A DNA stretch of 64,000 bases from Sporocytophaga myxococcoides DSM 11118 (GCF_000426725.1 NZ_AUFX01000005.1:1-64000), one strand, 5' to 3'; numbered from the stretch's first letter, positions 21,801 to 30,340 are shown. Notes: generated from the sequence alone by a model not told the origin. Numbers and translations: made by a program.

Positions 21801-24800
21801 TGCAATACCTTTTAGATTGTTGGTTTCACTTCCATTTTCAAATATATTATCATTAGGGTCTGAATAAACAAAGAACCAGGCATTGCCGATACTTTCAGGA
21901 GCATTTAGTTTCAGTTCAAGATTTTTGATTTGACCTGCTTCGAAGGCACCTGATATAAAATTACTCTTTAAAACATAAACAGGATTCCAGGTAGATGTCG
22001 TAGAATAATAAATATGGTCGAAATAATTTGTTGCGATCCTTCCGGTTCCTATGTTCTTAACCTGATATTTTATAGTGAATTCTCTTCCTGCATAAATAGT
22101 GTCAGGAACTTCAACAGACAATACCGAAAGATCAGGATAAGATCCTGCAGAAATATTTATCATACCGGTGCTTTTTGCAATATTATTGGCCGTATAGGTG
22201 TGTTCGAAAACTTTGAATTCTTCGTTCGTCACAACATATACATAATAATTTCCTGCAATACCTTCTGGAATCTTCAATTCTTTGGTATTCGTATAACTAG
22301 AGTCTCTTAGGAATGCAGGACTATTCGTTTTATAGAATTTACCAATACTGATTGAAGAATCTTTGTTAAACGTACTTTTCTTTGAAATATAAATATTGTC
22401 GTACCAGACAGTTTCAGATTTGTGAGGCCCGTTAGCTCCTATATTTTTTATTGTATACGAGAACGATGCTTCCTTGCCCGAAACTGCTGTAGCTGGAGCC
22501 ACAATTTCAGTGACAGAAAAGTCAGGAGGAGGGGTGAGGTTAATTGTAATCTGCTCGCTTGCTTTAATGTTATTGCCATATCTCGAATTTTCATCTACAC
22601 CTTCTTTGTCTGCTGCAAGCACTATGATGTAGTATTTGCCTACATATTTAGGAGGCAGATTTACCTCGCTGGTCATGGTATATGTACTGTCTATTACAAG
22701 CGGTATTCCTGCAAAGTTCATACAAATGTCTCTTTGCGTTTTGCTTTTCAGGGCAACAAATGAATAACCTACATATACATCTGTTTCTGGAGAATATGAA
22801 TTATCTTCTGACAGATAGATTATATCGTTCCAGTATTGATCATAGCAGCTTGGTGCTGATCCTCCTCTATAAGAACCTCCACTGGAAACTCCTGTAGTGA
22901 AAGGAATTACTCCGCTTGGATAAGATTTTTTTCCAACAGCATTTGCCTGACCAATGTTTTTAACCTGATATGTAACATTGATTTTACTTCCGTTAAATAC
23001 AGAAGTAGGTGCTCCCACTGAAATTACAGCAAGGTCTGCAGCAGGGGATGGATTTACAGTTATTACTTTATATATATAATTATTTTGTTCGTTGCTTTCA
23101 AGTAAATGGTCTCCTCCGCTGGTTCTGTCTGTGGAGCATTTATCTCCTGTAAGGGTTCCATTACATGTAGCATGTTTGTTATCTGTTATGATAAAGAGAT
23201 AATACGTACCAGGTACTGATGGCAGTAGCACTTCCTCACGCTGTATATACGATTTACCAGGTTGAAGATAACTTACATTTTTAAATGTCCCCAGTAATTG
23301 ATCATCAGCTGCTCTTAGGTCAAGGTCTGTAGAAAGATATACTTTGTCTTCCCATTCAGCACTTCCGGTAGATGTAAGACCTGTGTTTTTAACTTCCCAA
23401 GTAAGTGCAATCGGAGTTCCACCATTTGAAGAAGAAGGAATTGTTGAACCTATTATTTGCAGATCCGGTAATGGAATGGTCTTGAATCTTTGTACAGGAC
23501 CTGCAGTAGATTTACAGTTGTTTTTCGCTATTACCTGCCACTTGTAGAACAGGTTGTTTGCCAGATCCATCTTTGCTGAGTATGCTGCTCCACTGATATT
23601 AGATGCATAAGCAAATGTTGGTCTGTTAGTTACAGAATCAGGCCATATATATAAGTCATATGAAGTGGCCCCAAAAGATGTAGACCATGTTAGATTTACT
23701 GGCACAGATGCATTGATTGCCCCGTCGGCCGGTTTCATATCTGATACAACTGCTGGTGTAACAGGATTTTTCACTGCTACGGTAATTGTTCTGGATGCCC
23801 CTCTTTCCCCGCAAGCTGCAACAGGTGTTACAGTAATATTAAACGTTCCCGTTGTTGTCCAGTTTACTTTTGCTGAAGCTCCCGTTCCTGTAACCGATCC
23901 ACCACCTGAAAGTTGCCATTCGAAATTAACACCAAATTGACCTGGAACAGAGTAAGTCCATTCACCAGGACAAACATCCGTCAGACCAGATATTGCAGAA
24001 GGCTGGTCAGGTACCGGACATAAAAGTTTAAAGGTTTGAACAGGACTTTCAGTTTGTTTACAGGTGTTTTTGGCTGCTACTTGCCAGTTGTATACAATTC
24101 CCTTTGAGAGTTCTTCTGTTACTCTATATGTAACTCCACTAAGAGCGCTTTTAAAAGGAGCTCCAGGTTTAGATTCATTTTTTGGCCATAGGAAAAGGTC
24201 ATATGATGTGGCGTCCTTCGCAGTTGACCATGATAGGTCTAATGGAAGAGTAAGATTTTCACTGCCATCTGGAGGAGACATTCCGGTAATCGCTGCAGGT
24301 ACAGGTGTATTGATTACTGTAACCTGCAATGTGCGAGCAGTTCCTGTTTTACCACATTTTACAGAAGGCGTGACGGTTAGCGTATATGTCCCAGGTGTGC
24401 TCCAGGTTACATCTACTGATGATCCAGATCCGGAAATTACCCCATCGCCTGTAACTGACCATGTGTAATCAATTCCTTCAGCTCCTTGTATGCTGTATGA
24501 TTTTTTAACAGGACAAGTTTGTGTTTCACCAGATATAGCTGGCGGCTGTTGAGGTGTAATACAGTTTAGTGTAAATGTCTGAATCGCACTTTCTTTGGAT
24601 TGGCAGCTATTGTTTGCTACAACTTGCCATTTGTATGGTTTACCAAACTCAAGACCTGAACTAACAATATAGTTTGTAGACGTGATTCCTTTATACAACG
24701 CACTGATTGGTTTTGAGCTACCATCTTTCCAGATGAACAGATCATAGTTGTCAGCATTTTGACTTGCAGACCATGAAAAAGTCAATGGTAAAGCCAGATC

Positions 24801-27800
24801 TGTAGCTGCATCAGCAGGAGCCATATTTGTTGCAGCAGTCGGAACTGGTTTATCTGCAACGGTTACTGTTAATGTCTTTGCAGTACCTGTCTTTCCACAT
24901 GCTACTGATGGTGTTACAGTGATGGTAAATGTACCTGTTGATGTCCAGTTTATAGTTGCAAAGCTACCGATGCCGGTTAAAGTGCCTCCTCCTGAAATTG
25001 TCCAGCTATAATCAACTCCTGATTCTGGCTCAACATAATACGATTGTTCTCCCGGACATACAGCATTAGAACCAATTATTGCTGCCGGCTGAGATGGTGT
25101 AACGCAGTTCAGGGTAAATGTCTTTACAGCACTTTCCTTTGCTTCGCATAATGATTTAGCAACAACTTTCCACTTGTAAGGAACGCCGTAATCTATCCCG
25201 AATGTAACTTTGTAAGCAGTATCTGTAATATCCCTCGCATAAGGATATGTTAATGCAAAATCAGTTGTGCCATAATATAGATCATATTTAGTTGCATTAG
25301 CAGTTTTGTTCCAGGTAAAAATCACTGGTAATGTGAGGTTATTAGCAGCATTAGCAGGTTGAACAGTTGTAACTGTTCCCAATGATGGTATTGAAACCAC
25401 TGATACATTCCTGGAGATGGTATCACTGTTCTTACCGCAATTACCATTGACATACAATTTCACAGTTTGATTCCCGAGAGTAGTCCACTTTACAGTGATA
25501 GTTCTTCCTTCATTTTTTGTGATAGTGCCACCAGAAGAAATTAACCAGTGATAGGCAGCTCCGTCAAGTTCTGAAGAAGTATAGGTCTGCTCGCCCAGGC
25601 AGGAACTTTCTTCTCCCTGTATTGCATATGGCTTGGTTGGATTTACGCAGAATGTTTTAGTAACAGGATCTGCAGCTTTATAGGTTGCATTTCCGTTTTG
25701 CGATGCCTGAATAGTTACCGTTCCAATACCAGTAAAGGATACTTCATTGCCATTATAGAGAAGTGCAGGTCCTGAAACAGTGTAAGTGACGGGAAGCCCA
25801 GAGCTTGAGCTAGCATTCAATGTGAAGTAATCATCAAAGTCTCTGTCTGGGAGCGAATTGAATGTGATGGTTTGTGCAGTTTGTCCGGAAGACAAAACAC
25901 CATTGGGTGATAGCTGAACTATAATAGCTTTGGTGCTATAATCATTTCCCTGATTATACCCACCTGCGTTCGATTGCACCGGCAAAGATTCACTGTTAGA
26001 ATATCCTGTAGCTATGACATTACCACTTCCATCTGAGGTAATGCCTGTTATCTGATCATCATAGCCTCCGCCATAATAAGTAGCCCATTGTCTTGCGCCT
26101 GAGCCGTTAAATTTCAGAATAAAGCCATCATCATCCTGCTGTGTAGATCCCTGTGACTGGTTGTATCCTCCTGCAATGGCAAGTGTAGGTAGGTTCCCTA
26201 ACGAAGAATAACCACCTACAAGAATATTACTTGATTTATCCGATGCGATAGCTGTTCCATAATCATGACCTGTTCCACCATAATAAGTAGCCCATGATCT
26301 TACTCCGGCATTTGTAAACTTTACAATAAAAGCATCGCTTTCACCTCCGGCATTAGTAGCTTGATTGTAAGCTCCTGAAAGATTTTGAAGAGGGAAATCA
26401 GTACTTGCAGTTCCTCCGGTAATTAATACGTTATTGCCTGCATCAATTGCTATGCTGCCGGCACTTTCAACTCCACTTCCTCCATAGCAAGTTGCCCAAA
26501 CTAAAGAGGCACTGCTGTTGAATTTCATCAGGAAAGCATCATAATAGTTTGTTGCCCCAGTATTTAAAGGCTGGTTGTATGCGCCGGATACAGTTTTTCC
26601 GGTAAAACCATAAGATGTGATTCCTGTGATCCAGAAGTTGTTATTAGCATCTACCGCAATGCCGCTTGGATTGATAAAGTAACCACCATAGTAACTTGCC
26701 CAAAGCCTGGCTCCATTCGCATCAAACTTTGCGAAAAAAATATCACCTGTTCCAAAGGAAGTAGCAACATTGAGAGCTCCTGTTAAGGATTTTACAGGAA
26801 GGTTTGTGCTCTGTGAAGATCCTGTGAGGATGATATTTCCGGACCCATCAATTGCAACATCAGCACCTTCATCATCTTCTGAACCACCAAAGTAGGTGCT
26901 CCACTGCAACGCGCCGCCTGTATTAAATTTTGCAACAAAAGCTTCTTTAATATAGTCCTCATTGAATGACTGTTGATAGCCACCTGTCACTGTTTTTAAA
27001 GGAAAGTCATTACTTGTTGTATAACCTGTAATTGCTATGTTCCCATTTGCATCTACCCCGATTCCTTTCAAAGCATCATCATCATTACCTCCAAAGTAAG
27101 TTGCCCACTGGCGAACTCCATTATTATTGAATTTAACTATAAAGACATCCTGATATCCGGAAAGTAAAGATTGATTGTATCCTCCTGAAATATTTTGTGT
27201 TGGGAAATCATCACTATAAGTATTTCCTGCCATATATATATTGCCAGCAGCATCTGTAGCAATATCTTTGGCTTCATCAGATCCCGTCCCACCGTAGTAA
27301 GTGGCAAATGGATCTATTACCAGATCTTGGTTTTTGTTGAAGCGGGATATGTTAAATCCAACAGTGTTGTTGTTTAATAACTTAAAATCAGAACCTACTT
27401 CAACCTTTTCATTATTGACAGTCTGATAGGTATAAGGTTTAAGTTCTTCAATTTTTCCTAAATTATGATTGATCAATAGCTGACCATTGCTGCTTAACGC
27501 AGTGCCTTCAGCGCCTTCATATTCCATCGCTATTATAGAAGGATCTCCTCCCGGATGAACTATAAAGTCATACTTGATTCCCTTGCCATTTGCATAAAAT
27601 ACAAGGTCAATGTTGGGATATATCTTTTTGTAAATAATTTTTTTGTATCCAGGTACATTGGTAATGCCTTCGAGGCAATGTTTATAAAAGAAGTTGAAAT
27701 ACCCTTCTGCTTTTTCTTCAGAGAGAATTTCTGGAGTTTTATTTCCACCTTTTATATGAAGGACTAAAGTTTGTTCTTCAAAGGTTAACTTCGTACCTGT

Positions 27801-28079
27801 TGCCCGATCCTTTGCTTTTCCTGTGGCTTCAGAAAATTCTTCCTTCTCTTTTTTGAATGAATACACAATTCGATCCTGAAGGAAATAAACTTGAGCGCCC
27901 TTGGCAGACATATAATACTTTATGCCTTTCATGGCTTTTCCGTCGTGGCTTGCCAGCTGTCCTCTGTTTTCAATGAAGAGGGGAGAAGCATCTTTTTGAA
28001 TTGTACTTAAGTCTCTTGCTTGTATTGGAATAAATGCTGCAAGGAAAAAGTAACACAATAGATGTAAAAAACGATTCAT
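15885..28079 (-). CDS. Giant secreted surface protein: SBBP propeller, PKD/FN3, CARDB, collagen-like tract, T9SS type A sorting domain
   Basis: Of 4064 residues, 1-21 form a signal peptide (FLHLLCYFFLAAF). Residues ~30-245 form the conserved domain that usually precedes SBBP repeats (LFIENRGQL). Residues ~250-735 hold seven SBBP repeats (ATYYGGTGSDEAKD type), one per blade of a likely seven-bladed propeller. Residues ~735-810 are an Ig-like domain; ~811-1530 are four Ig/PKD-plus-FN3 modules, each opening with a CPGE-like motif. Residues ~1534-2470 are seven CARDB-type repeats (ADLVV...VKNIG). An IPT/TIG-like domain follows, then a Gly-Pro-rich collagen-like tract at ~3040-3140 and a Pro-rich linker. 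Cys-containing domains, Ig-like domains and an FN3 domain (~3883-3965) precede the T9SS type A sorting domain (~3981-4064, MKLYPNVVYNSFTLEY...GTYFLKITDGDDQFIKTFIKE). It should be exported by T9SS and attached to the surface, probably as an adhesin. Confidence 0.9.
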   Translation of the reverse strand: MNRFLHLLCYFFLAAFIPIQARDLSTIQKDASPLFIENRGQLASHDGKAMKGIKYYMSAKGAQVYFLQDRIVYSFKKEKEEFSEATGKAKDRATGTKLTFEEQTLVLHIKGGNKTPEILSEEKAEGYFNFFYKHCLEGITNVPGYKKIIYKKIYPNIDLVFYANGKGIKYDFIVHPGGDPSIIAMEYEGAEGTALSSNGQLLINHNLGKIEELKPYTYQTVNNEKVEVGSDFKLLNNNTVGFNISRFNKNQDLVIDPFATYYGGTGSDEAKDIATDAAGNIYMAGNTYSDDFPTQNISGGYNQSLLSGYQDVFIVKFNNNGVRQWATYFGGNDDDALKGIGVDANGNIAITGYTTSNDFPLKTVTGGYQQSFNEDYIKEAFVAKFNTGGALQWSTYFGGSEDDEGADVAIDGSGNIILTGSSQSTNLPVKSLTGALNVATSFGTGDIFFAKFDANGARLWASYYGGYFINPSGIAVDANNNFWITGITSYGFTGKTVSGAYNQPLNTGATNYYDAFLMKFNSSASLVWATCYGGSGVESAGSIAIDAGNNVLITGGTASTDFPLQNLSGAYNQATNAGGESDAFIVKFTNAGVRSWATYYGGTGHDYGTAIASDKSSNILVGGYSSLGNLPTLAIAGGYNQSQGSTQQDDDGFILKFNGSGARQWATYYGGGYDDQITGITSDGSGNVIATGYSNSESLPVQSNAGGYNQGNDYSTKAIIVQLSPNGVLSSGQTAQTITFNSLPDRDFDDYFTLNASSSSGLPVTYTVSGPALLYNGNEVSFTGIGTVTIQASQNGNATYKAADPVTKTFCVNPTKPYAIQGEESSCLGEQTYTSSELDGAAYHWLISSGGTITKNEGRTITVKWTTLGNQTVKLYVNGNCGKNSDTISRNVSVVSIPSLGTVTTVQPANAANNLTLPVIFTWNKTANATKYDLYYGTTDFALTYPYARDITDTAYKVTFGIDYGVPYKWKVVAKSLCEAKESAVKTFTLNCVTPSQPAAIIGSNAVCPGEQSYYVEPESGVDYSWTISGGGTLTGIGSFATINWTSTGTFTITVTPSVACGKTGTAKTLTVTVADKPVPTAATNMAPADAATDLALPLTFSWSASQNADNYDLFIWKDGSSKPISALYKGITSTNYIVSSGLEFGKPYKWQVVANNSCQSKESAIQTFTLNCITPQQPPAISGETQTCPVKKSYSIQGAEGIDYTWSVTGDGVISGSGSSVDVTWSTPGTYTLTVTPSVKCGKTGTARTLQVTVINTPVPAAITGMSPPDGSENLTLPLDLSWSTAKDATSYDLFLWPKNESKPGAPFKSALSGVTYRVTEELSKGIVYNWQVAAKNTCKQTESPVQTFKLLCPVPDQPSAISGLTDVCPGEWTYSVPGQFGVNFEWQLSGGGSVTGTGASAKVNWTTTGTFNITVTPVAACGERGASRTITVAVKNPVTPAVVSDMKPADGAINASVPVNLTWSTSFGATSYDLYIWPDSVTNRPTFAYASNISGAAYSAKMDLANNLFYKWQVIAKNNCKSTAGPVQRFKTIPLPDLQIIGSTIPSSSNGGTPIALTWEVKNTGLTSTGSAEWEDKVYLSTDLDLRAADDQLLGTFKNVSYLQPGKSYIQREEVLLPSVPGTYYLFIITDNKHATCNGTLTGDKCSTDRTSGGDHLLESNEQNNYIYKVITVNPSPAADLAVISVGAPTSVFNGSKINVTYQVKNIGQANAVGKKSYPSGVIPFTTGVSSGGSYRGGSAPSCYDQYWNDIIYLSEDNSYSPETDVYVGYSFVALKSKTQRDICMNFAGIPLVIDSTYTMTSEVNLPPKYVGKYYIIVLAADKEGVDENSRYGNNIKASEQITINLTPPPDFSVTEIVAPATAVSGKEASFSYTIKNIGANGPHKSETVWYDNIYISKKSTFNKDSSISIGKFYKTNSPAFLRDSSYTNTKELKIPEGIAGNYYVYVVTNEEFKVFEHTYTANNIAKSTGMINISAGSYPDLSVLSVEVPDTIYAGREFTIKYQVKNIGTGRIATNYFDHIYYSTTSTWNPVYVLKSNFISGAFEAGQIKNLELKLNAPESIGNAWFFVYSDPNDNIFENGSETNNLKGIAKNVYIKYAPLESDLYVSSLTVPLAGNSGSKAKIEWKISNIGTDITKVNSWSDGIYISADTILDGNDKALVVNNFRNSPLSPKEGYNASTEVDLPKGLSGKYYIFLVTDATRAVINEGNEKNNIAFKAITLSPNPAADLVVTSWNAPSEAYAGQTITVKYTVKNQGGTDAQSIYNDIKFWTDAVFVALDPALASQSGVVQVGKSAYNLVLKKNESYTDSIDVTLPDYLNGNYFIFYKADNQNLVFENTQDDNNLSIGLPIKIVTAAPADLVVKRLNLTPSAYLGDTIQTSYSVRNIGTVPAIGNLRNNAFLSKDLILQTNKDILVNYDYKSINLLPGDSIRGTFSAPLIGITPDVYNGLLQTNSSNAVNEININNNIGTSSNTLTVKARSLYLDVVENTVLTPKDRLYYQISVDADLDLIFTLTSDQSYGLNEVYIAYNRVPSSTDFDFKYTEANRPNQKVLVPQTKAGNYYILIKSSVGYNGSQKLKLLAKALPFSILNITPNEMGQGIVSGVLNGAGFRNGVKVVLKNGNTTVATAKVVKMVSSMELNLRWDLTSTPKGIYDVVVINPDNKEQVLVKGVVVETARAYSIDYIPQAPSILRKGKSGFYTFTFRNTSNIDIPVLHGDLTVLQKTEVVEVQKLEGKIITGIDYPLDIDLPNTDFTEIGGIKLIPFISRDLAPGNQITLAVNLGIREFNYSNFPLSVRLYAYDQQHLMNRLNQDIELMRLGILSDPALLRADIVEGLVETAGNRKAFVDLFLAPSFKNGLLTGADTVGFDFACHSCLDAEGLNAAYPKDNDTARVTFNFDPGASPGTANLPSAVFGSGQDYLWEINKYNGAAGADPGFDLLKVQGSINVTSTASNPFVIRISSLDEDNYPGYLSGWWPSVSKSWPIAVAAGGIKSFETSKISIDTSRFVAHNYTYGGKFSLKLQGTDTLLLVFTPRIPKPGEAGIPGAPGGYGQPGSPGGQGGPGNSTTPAGPGGQGGWGGPGGGSGGQGGPGGSSTTGPGGTGGPGGPGGPGDGGATSGGEGGEGGPGGSGPGGSGPEGGNGPTGTINPGPETTPPGTPPGTPPRKRPGSRTKGPGSYRTSKYYVPPRPRTPSEQELPPPPKQPCNQSETSNEQCKKGFDITNQFVKVATKSSDPYSAVIAAGSTGFPIDNCYANALVGGVADGINGALSAKEAKGFNPIISASIAANAIKFTVAVTLCSETNEEVKRRGQMIIDGINCVNSSSGVEFFINVATCIGKEFFCTNILSSCDPNEIIGPVGYGPDRMVASSQPMSYKVTYENDSAAATTAAQRVSIIVPLDDHLNPLSFRVGKFGFGKFNFEVPANQSSYFTTLDLPDSLGYDVEATAGVDVIKNELFWTFQTIDPATGLPPSNPLKGYLPINDLIGSGEGYITYSIRPKESAQTGDTVRARASIVFDTNEPIITNQASNTLDAKAPVSSVNILPVQIDSTTMITVKVEDDLKGSGPGNYDLFVSENGAPYKVLAQKYSADKPYLFKGIVGYNYCFFSIARDNTGNIERMKTIAEACTHVKGENDAISLLSPNGGESFCSGSSVNISWLSKGTNPVDLSYSADSGKTYTTIAEGQTSTGAYTWILPETITASDNYLIRVTDSDAPSKADSSDKVFAIGKVNIANAGSDETVCKSATTYNLSGYSPQGGVWSGNGVRADGLFNPSLAGTGTHLVKYSVNTDNCLTVVGKSITVSESPDVTLEAIAPVNVKATAFALTGGKPAGGTYSGMGIINGTFNPAITGTGSFNITYTYKIDDACAGTATQVITVITSLEAPTNLTGKAVSETQINLSWLDNSTTESGYIVERSENGSDFEVIATLPANSTNYSDKNLTPDGVYFYKVKAVNSTGVHSEYSNVVKTIADPVAIHPSLSESVYMKLYPNVVYNSFTLEYNSIGANQKVLVSIYNTLGILLMQKEIDGTSGSFQSDFNVTGMTAGTYFLKITDGDDQFIKTFIKE

Positions 28080-28505
28080 AGTAAATTAGTAAAATTTGCT
28101 GTTAGGTTGTTGTTTGGTGCCCTGAAATACAGGTATATATAGTGAATACTACTCGGCAGTATTGGATTTAATATATTTTTTAAAGCCCTCTAAAACTTTA
28201 ATGGGATGCAAAGTTAGAAGAAAATGAATTTCAGGTAAGTCCTGTAAAGTGGTATTTTTATATAGGAGTTCTATTTGGGAGCCTTAGTCCCTAGCAGCTT
28301 TTAGAACGTGTTATAGTATTTTTATAAGGGAATAGTTTTTTTGAATGATCTAAGTTTCTCCCTCTTGCTCTTCCATGAAATACTGAAAATTATAGGTTAA
28401 ATTCTCTTAATTGTTGTTTAAACATAAATATTCAATTTATTAAGGCTCTCTTAAGAAGAGAATTGAAAGTCCAGATGAATTGAATAAATATTAATTTTTT
28501 AATCT
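28080..28505. other. Long upstream region between divergent genes
   Basis: No gene is visible. A minus-strand TAACTTTG at 28209-28216 (TAnnTTTG) could be the -7 element of the giant gene, which would give a leader of about 125 bases. No good -33 box accompanies it, so I hold it weakly. Confidence 0.35.
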
Positions 28506-28520
28506 TTAGATAAATTCTAA
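28506..28520. promoter_or_regulatory. Imperfect Fur/PerR-like 7-1-7 box
   Basis: TTAGATA-A-ATTCTAA shares the right half and most of the left half with two perfect copies downstream. It starts 22 bases before the first perfect copy, about two helical turns. Confidence 0.4.
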
Positions 28521-28527
28521 TATTTAT

Positions 28528-28542
28528 TTAGAATAATTCTAA
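28528..28542. promoter_or_regulatory. Perfect Fur/PerR-like 7-1-7 palindrome, copy 1
   Basis: TTAGAAT-A-ATTCTAA is a perfect inverted repeat of heptamers around one base, the geometry of Fur-family (especially PerR) operators. It lies just upstream of the -33 box of the promoter at 28551-28580, where a bound repressor or activator could touch the polymerase. The flanks (extended TTTAGAATAATTCTAAATAATT) are identical to copy 2. Confidence 0.6.
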
Positions 28543-28550
28543 ATAATTGA

Positions 28551-28580
28551 TTGGTTATTAGGGAAGGAGTTTTATATTTG
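28551..28580 (+). promoter_or_regulatory. Promoter of the small CxxC protein gene
   Basis: A -33 TTG (28551-28553) and a perfect Bacteroidota -7 TATATTTG (28573-28580) are separated by 19 bases. The predicted start of transcription is near 28586, inside palindrome copy 2, which leaves a leader of about 150 bases before the ATG at 28739. Confidence 0.6.
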
Positions 28581-28584
28581 TTCT

Positions 28585-28599
28585 TTAGAATAATTCTAA
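28585..28599. promoter_or_regulatory. Perfect Fur/PerR-like 7-1-7 palindrome, copy 2
   Basis: TTAGAAT-A-ATTCTAA again, 57 bases after copy 1 and covering the predicted transcription start. This is a classic position for repression. Confidence 0.6.
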
Positions 28600-28738
28600 A
28601 TAATTAGAAAGTTAAACTAAGTAGTATTGTTGGAGAAATTAAGAACTCAAATTTGAAGAGTGTGAAATCTCCACAGATGAAAATAGTGATTTTTGAAAAA
28701 AGAATATTTAATTGTTGAATAACTTTAATATACCAGAT

Positions 28739-29068
28739 ATGTGCGAGCAGATTCAGTTAAGTAAGACAAGACACGGACAGATCTTCAGATGCAACAAATG
28801 TGAAGGAAAGGTTTGTCTTATGTATAAGAACATAGTTCAGGGATTGCAAATAAATGATTTCTATAAACTAAAAAATGTTATAGATACTGTAAATATTGAA
28901 GAGTTTTTTCTTCAATACCAAGGAGAGCAAAGACTAAGTATAAGAACTTCCTTCTCAGATCTGTTTTTTGCTTTTGATGTCAGTGAGTTGTATGAGTTAA
29001 GAGAACTTATGACTTATGCAGATCTAAAAATCAAACTGTATGAAAACATAAAAAATAATCTTAATTAA
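28739..29068 (+). CDS. Small CxxC-containing protein, possible DUF6686-type
   Basis: I prefer the ATG at 28739 (109 residues, starting MCEQIQLSKTRHGQIFRCNKC); a TTG at 28712 would add nine residues. A CxxC motif in FRCNKCEGKVC plus two more cysteines could bind a metal or redox-respond. The rest is a mixed alpha/beta segment (IEEFFLQYQ, RLSIRTSFSDLFFAFD) with no membrane span. The N-terminal pattern resembles small Bacteroidota proteins grouped as DUF6686, but I hold that loosely. The promoter carries Fur/PerR-like palindromes, so metal- or peroxide-dependent expression is plausible. The gene is monocistronic, with a terminator at 29200. Confidence 0.65.
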   Translation: MCEQIQLSKTRHGQIFRCNKCEGKVCLMYKNIVQGLQINDFYKLKNVIDTVNIEEFFLQYQGEQRLSIRTSFSDLFFAFDVSELYELRELMTYADLKIKLYENIKNNLN

Positions 29069-29199
29069 ATTCCATTAATTTGTCCTATGTATTAACAAAG
29101 AAGTTAATTATTATTTCACCATAACAATTGCCAATAAAATATAGAGCAGCCATGAGAGTTGCTATGTATTAGTATTTTTTGTTTTTCTTAATGTTAACT

Positions 29200-29239
29200 A
29201 ACTCCGGAGCATTAGTACGTTCCGGAGTTTTTTTGTTTT
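29200..29239 (+). terminator. Rho-independent terminator after the CxxC protein gene
   Basis: The stem AACTCCGGA/TCCGGAGTT (29200-29208 with 29221-29229) has a 12-base loop and is followed by a T-rich run that reaches the stop of the convergent ROK gene. Confidence 0.85.
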
Positions 29240-30125
29240 AAACACCTATGAGTGCAGCCCCTATAACTCCTGCCGAATCTCCTGTTGTATTTTTTACTAT
29301 GATCGTTTTTAATTCATCATTAAAATGATATTTTTTTACCTGATCAATTCCGAGCGTATAAAGTTCTTCAATGTTTGAAACTCCTCCTCCAAGAACTACA
29401 ATATCAGGATCTATTACCGCAAGTACATTGGAGAGTGCTACTCCAAAATGCTCAAAAAACTTCTGCATGATGATTCCTGCATTCTGATTGCCTGAACGAT
29501 ATAGTGATATAATTTCATGCAGAGATTTTTTTTCTCCTGTCAGGTCTTCATATCGCTTCTCAACTCCGCCTCCTGAGATAAATGTTTCTACACAGCCCCG
29601 TTTACCGCAATAGCATGCTGGTCCTTTCTGATAATCTATAGTGGTATGTCCCCATTCACCTGCTATTGATTGTAAGCCTGGTATGACTTCTCCTTTGTAT
29701 ACGATTCCTCCGCCACATCCTGTTCCCATGATAACTCCGAATACCATTGATTGGCCTTTACCAGCTCCGTTCAAGGCCTCGGCCATGGCAAAGCAGTTAG
29801 CATCATTTTCTATGGCTACTTTTCTACCAATTCTTTTTTCAAGATCGGGAAGAAATGGTTTTCCATTAAGACAAACAGTATTAGAGTTTTTAAGCATACC
29901 TGTTTTAGCAGATACGGATCCAGGTGTACCAATTCCAAAGGTGTGTTCAGCTTCATTGATAGCCTTGCTACATTCTTTATACAATGAAGCGATGTTATCG
30001 AGAATATGATCATAACCTTTTTCCTGTTCTGTATTAATTCTCTTTCTGAAAATTTCATTTAAGGAATCATTCAGGATGATAGCTTCTATTTTGGTACCGC
30101 CAAGATCTATGCCGATTTTAAACAT
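29238..30125 (-). CDS. ROK family sugar kinase
   Basis: This 295-residue protein starts with the ATP-binding phosphate-1 motif GIDLGGTKIEAII. It carries the catalytic aspartate region VAIENDANCFAMAEA, the sugar-binding GVIMGTGCGGGIV and EWGHTTID blocks, and the ROK zinc-site signature CYCGKRGCVETF. ROK kinases phosphorylate glucose, fructose, N-acetylglucosamine or related sugars with ATP in the cytoplasm. The sequence by eye does not settle which. The length is typical for the family and all key motifs are present. It is transcribed alone, convergent with the CxxC gene. Confidence 0.88.
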   Translation of the reverse strand: MFKIGIDLGGTKIEAIILNDSLNEIFRKRINTEQEKGYDHILDNIASLYKECSKAINEAEHTFGIGTPGSVSAKTGMLKNSNTVCLNGKPFLPDLEKRIGRKVAIENDANCFAMAEALNGAGKGQSMVFGVIMGTGCGGGIVYKGEVIPGLQSIAGEWGHTTIDYQKGPACYCGKRGCVETFISGGGVEKRYEDLTGEKKSLHEIISLYRSGNQNAGIIMQKFFEHFGVALSNVLAVIDPDIVVLGGGVSNIEELYTLGIDQVKKYHFNDELKTIIVKNTTGDSAGVIGAALIGV

Positions 30126-30332
30126 ATTGCATAAGAATTAGATTTTTATAAATATAAAAGAAATGATGAAATCTTATGTAGCTAATTAAAGGAGCAACAC
30201 AATGCAGTTGTAATGTATGAGTATCATAGTTCAGTATTGATTCCCTTAATTCTGGAAACATTTAGGAAGTGCTGAAAAATATTTTTTTGATGCATAATAT
30301 TATTATTCCTAATTCCTTACAGAATCCTCTTT

Positions 30333-30340
30333 TAGTTTTG
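30333..30340 (+). promoter_or_regulatory. Possible -7 element of the efflux operon
   Basis: TAGTTTTG matches TAnnTTTG, with no clear -33 box. It lies 50 bases before the tolC-like start and is followed by an AAGGAG-like stretch at 30352-30358. Confidence 0.35.
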
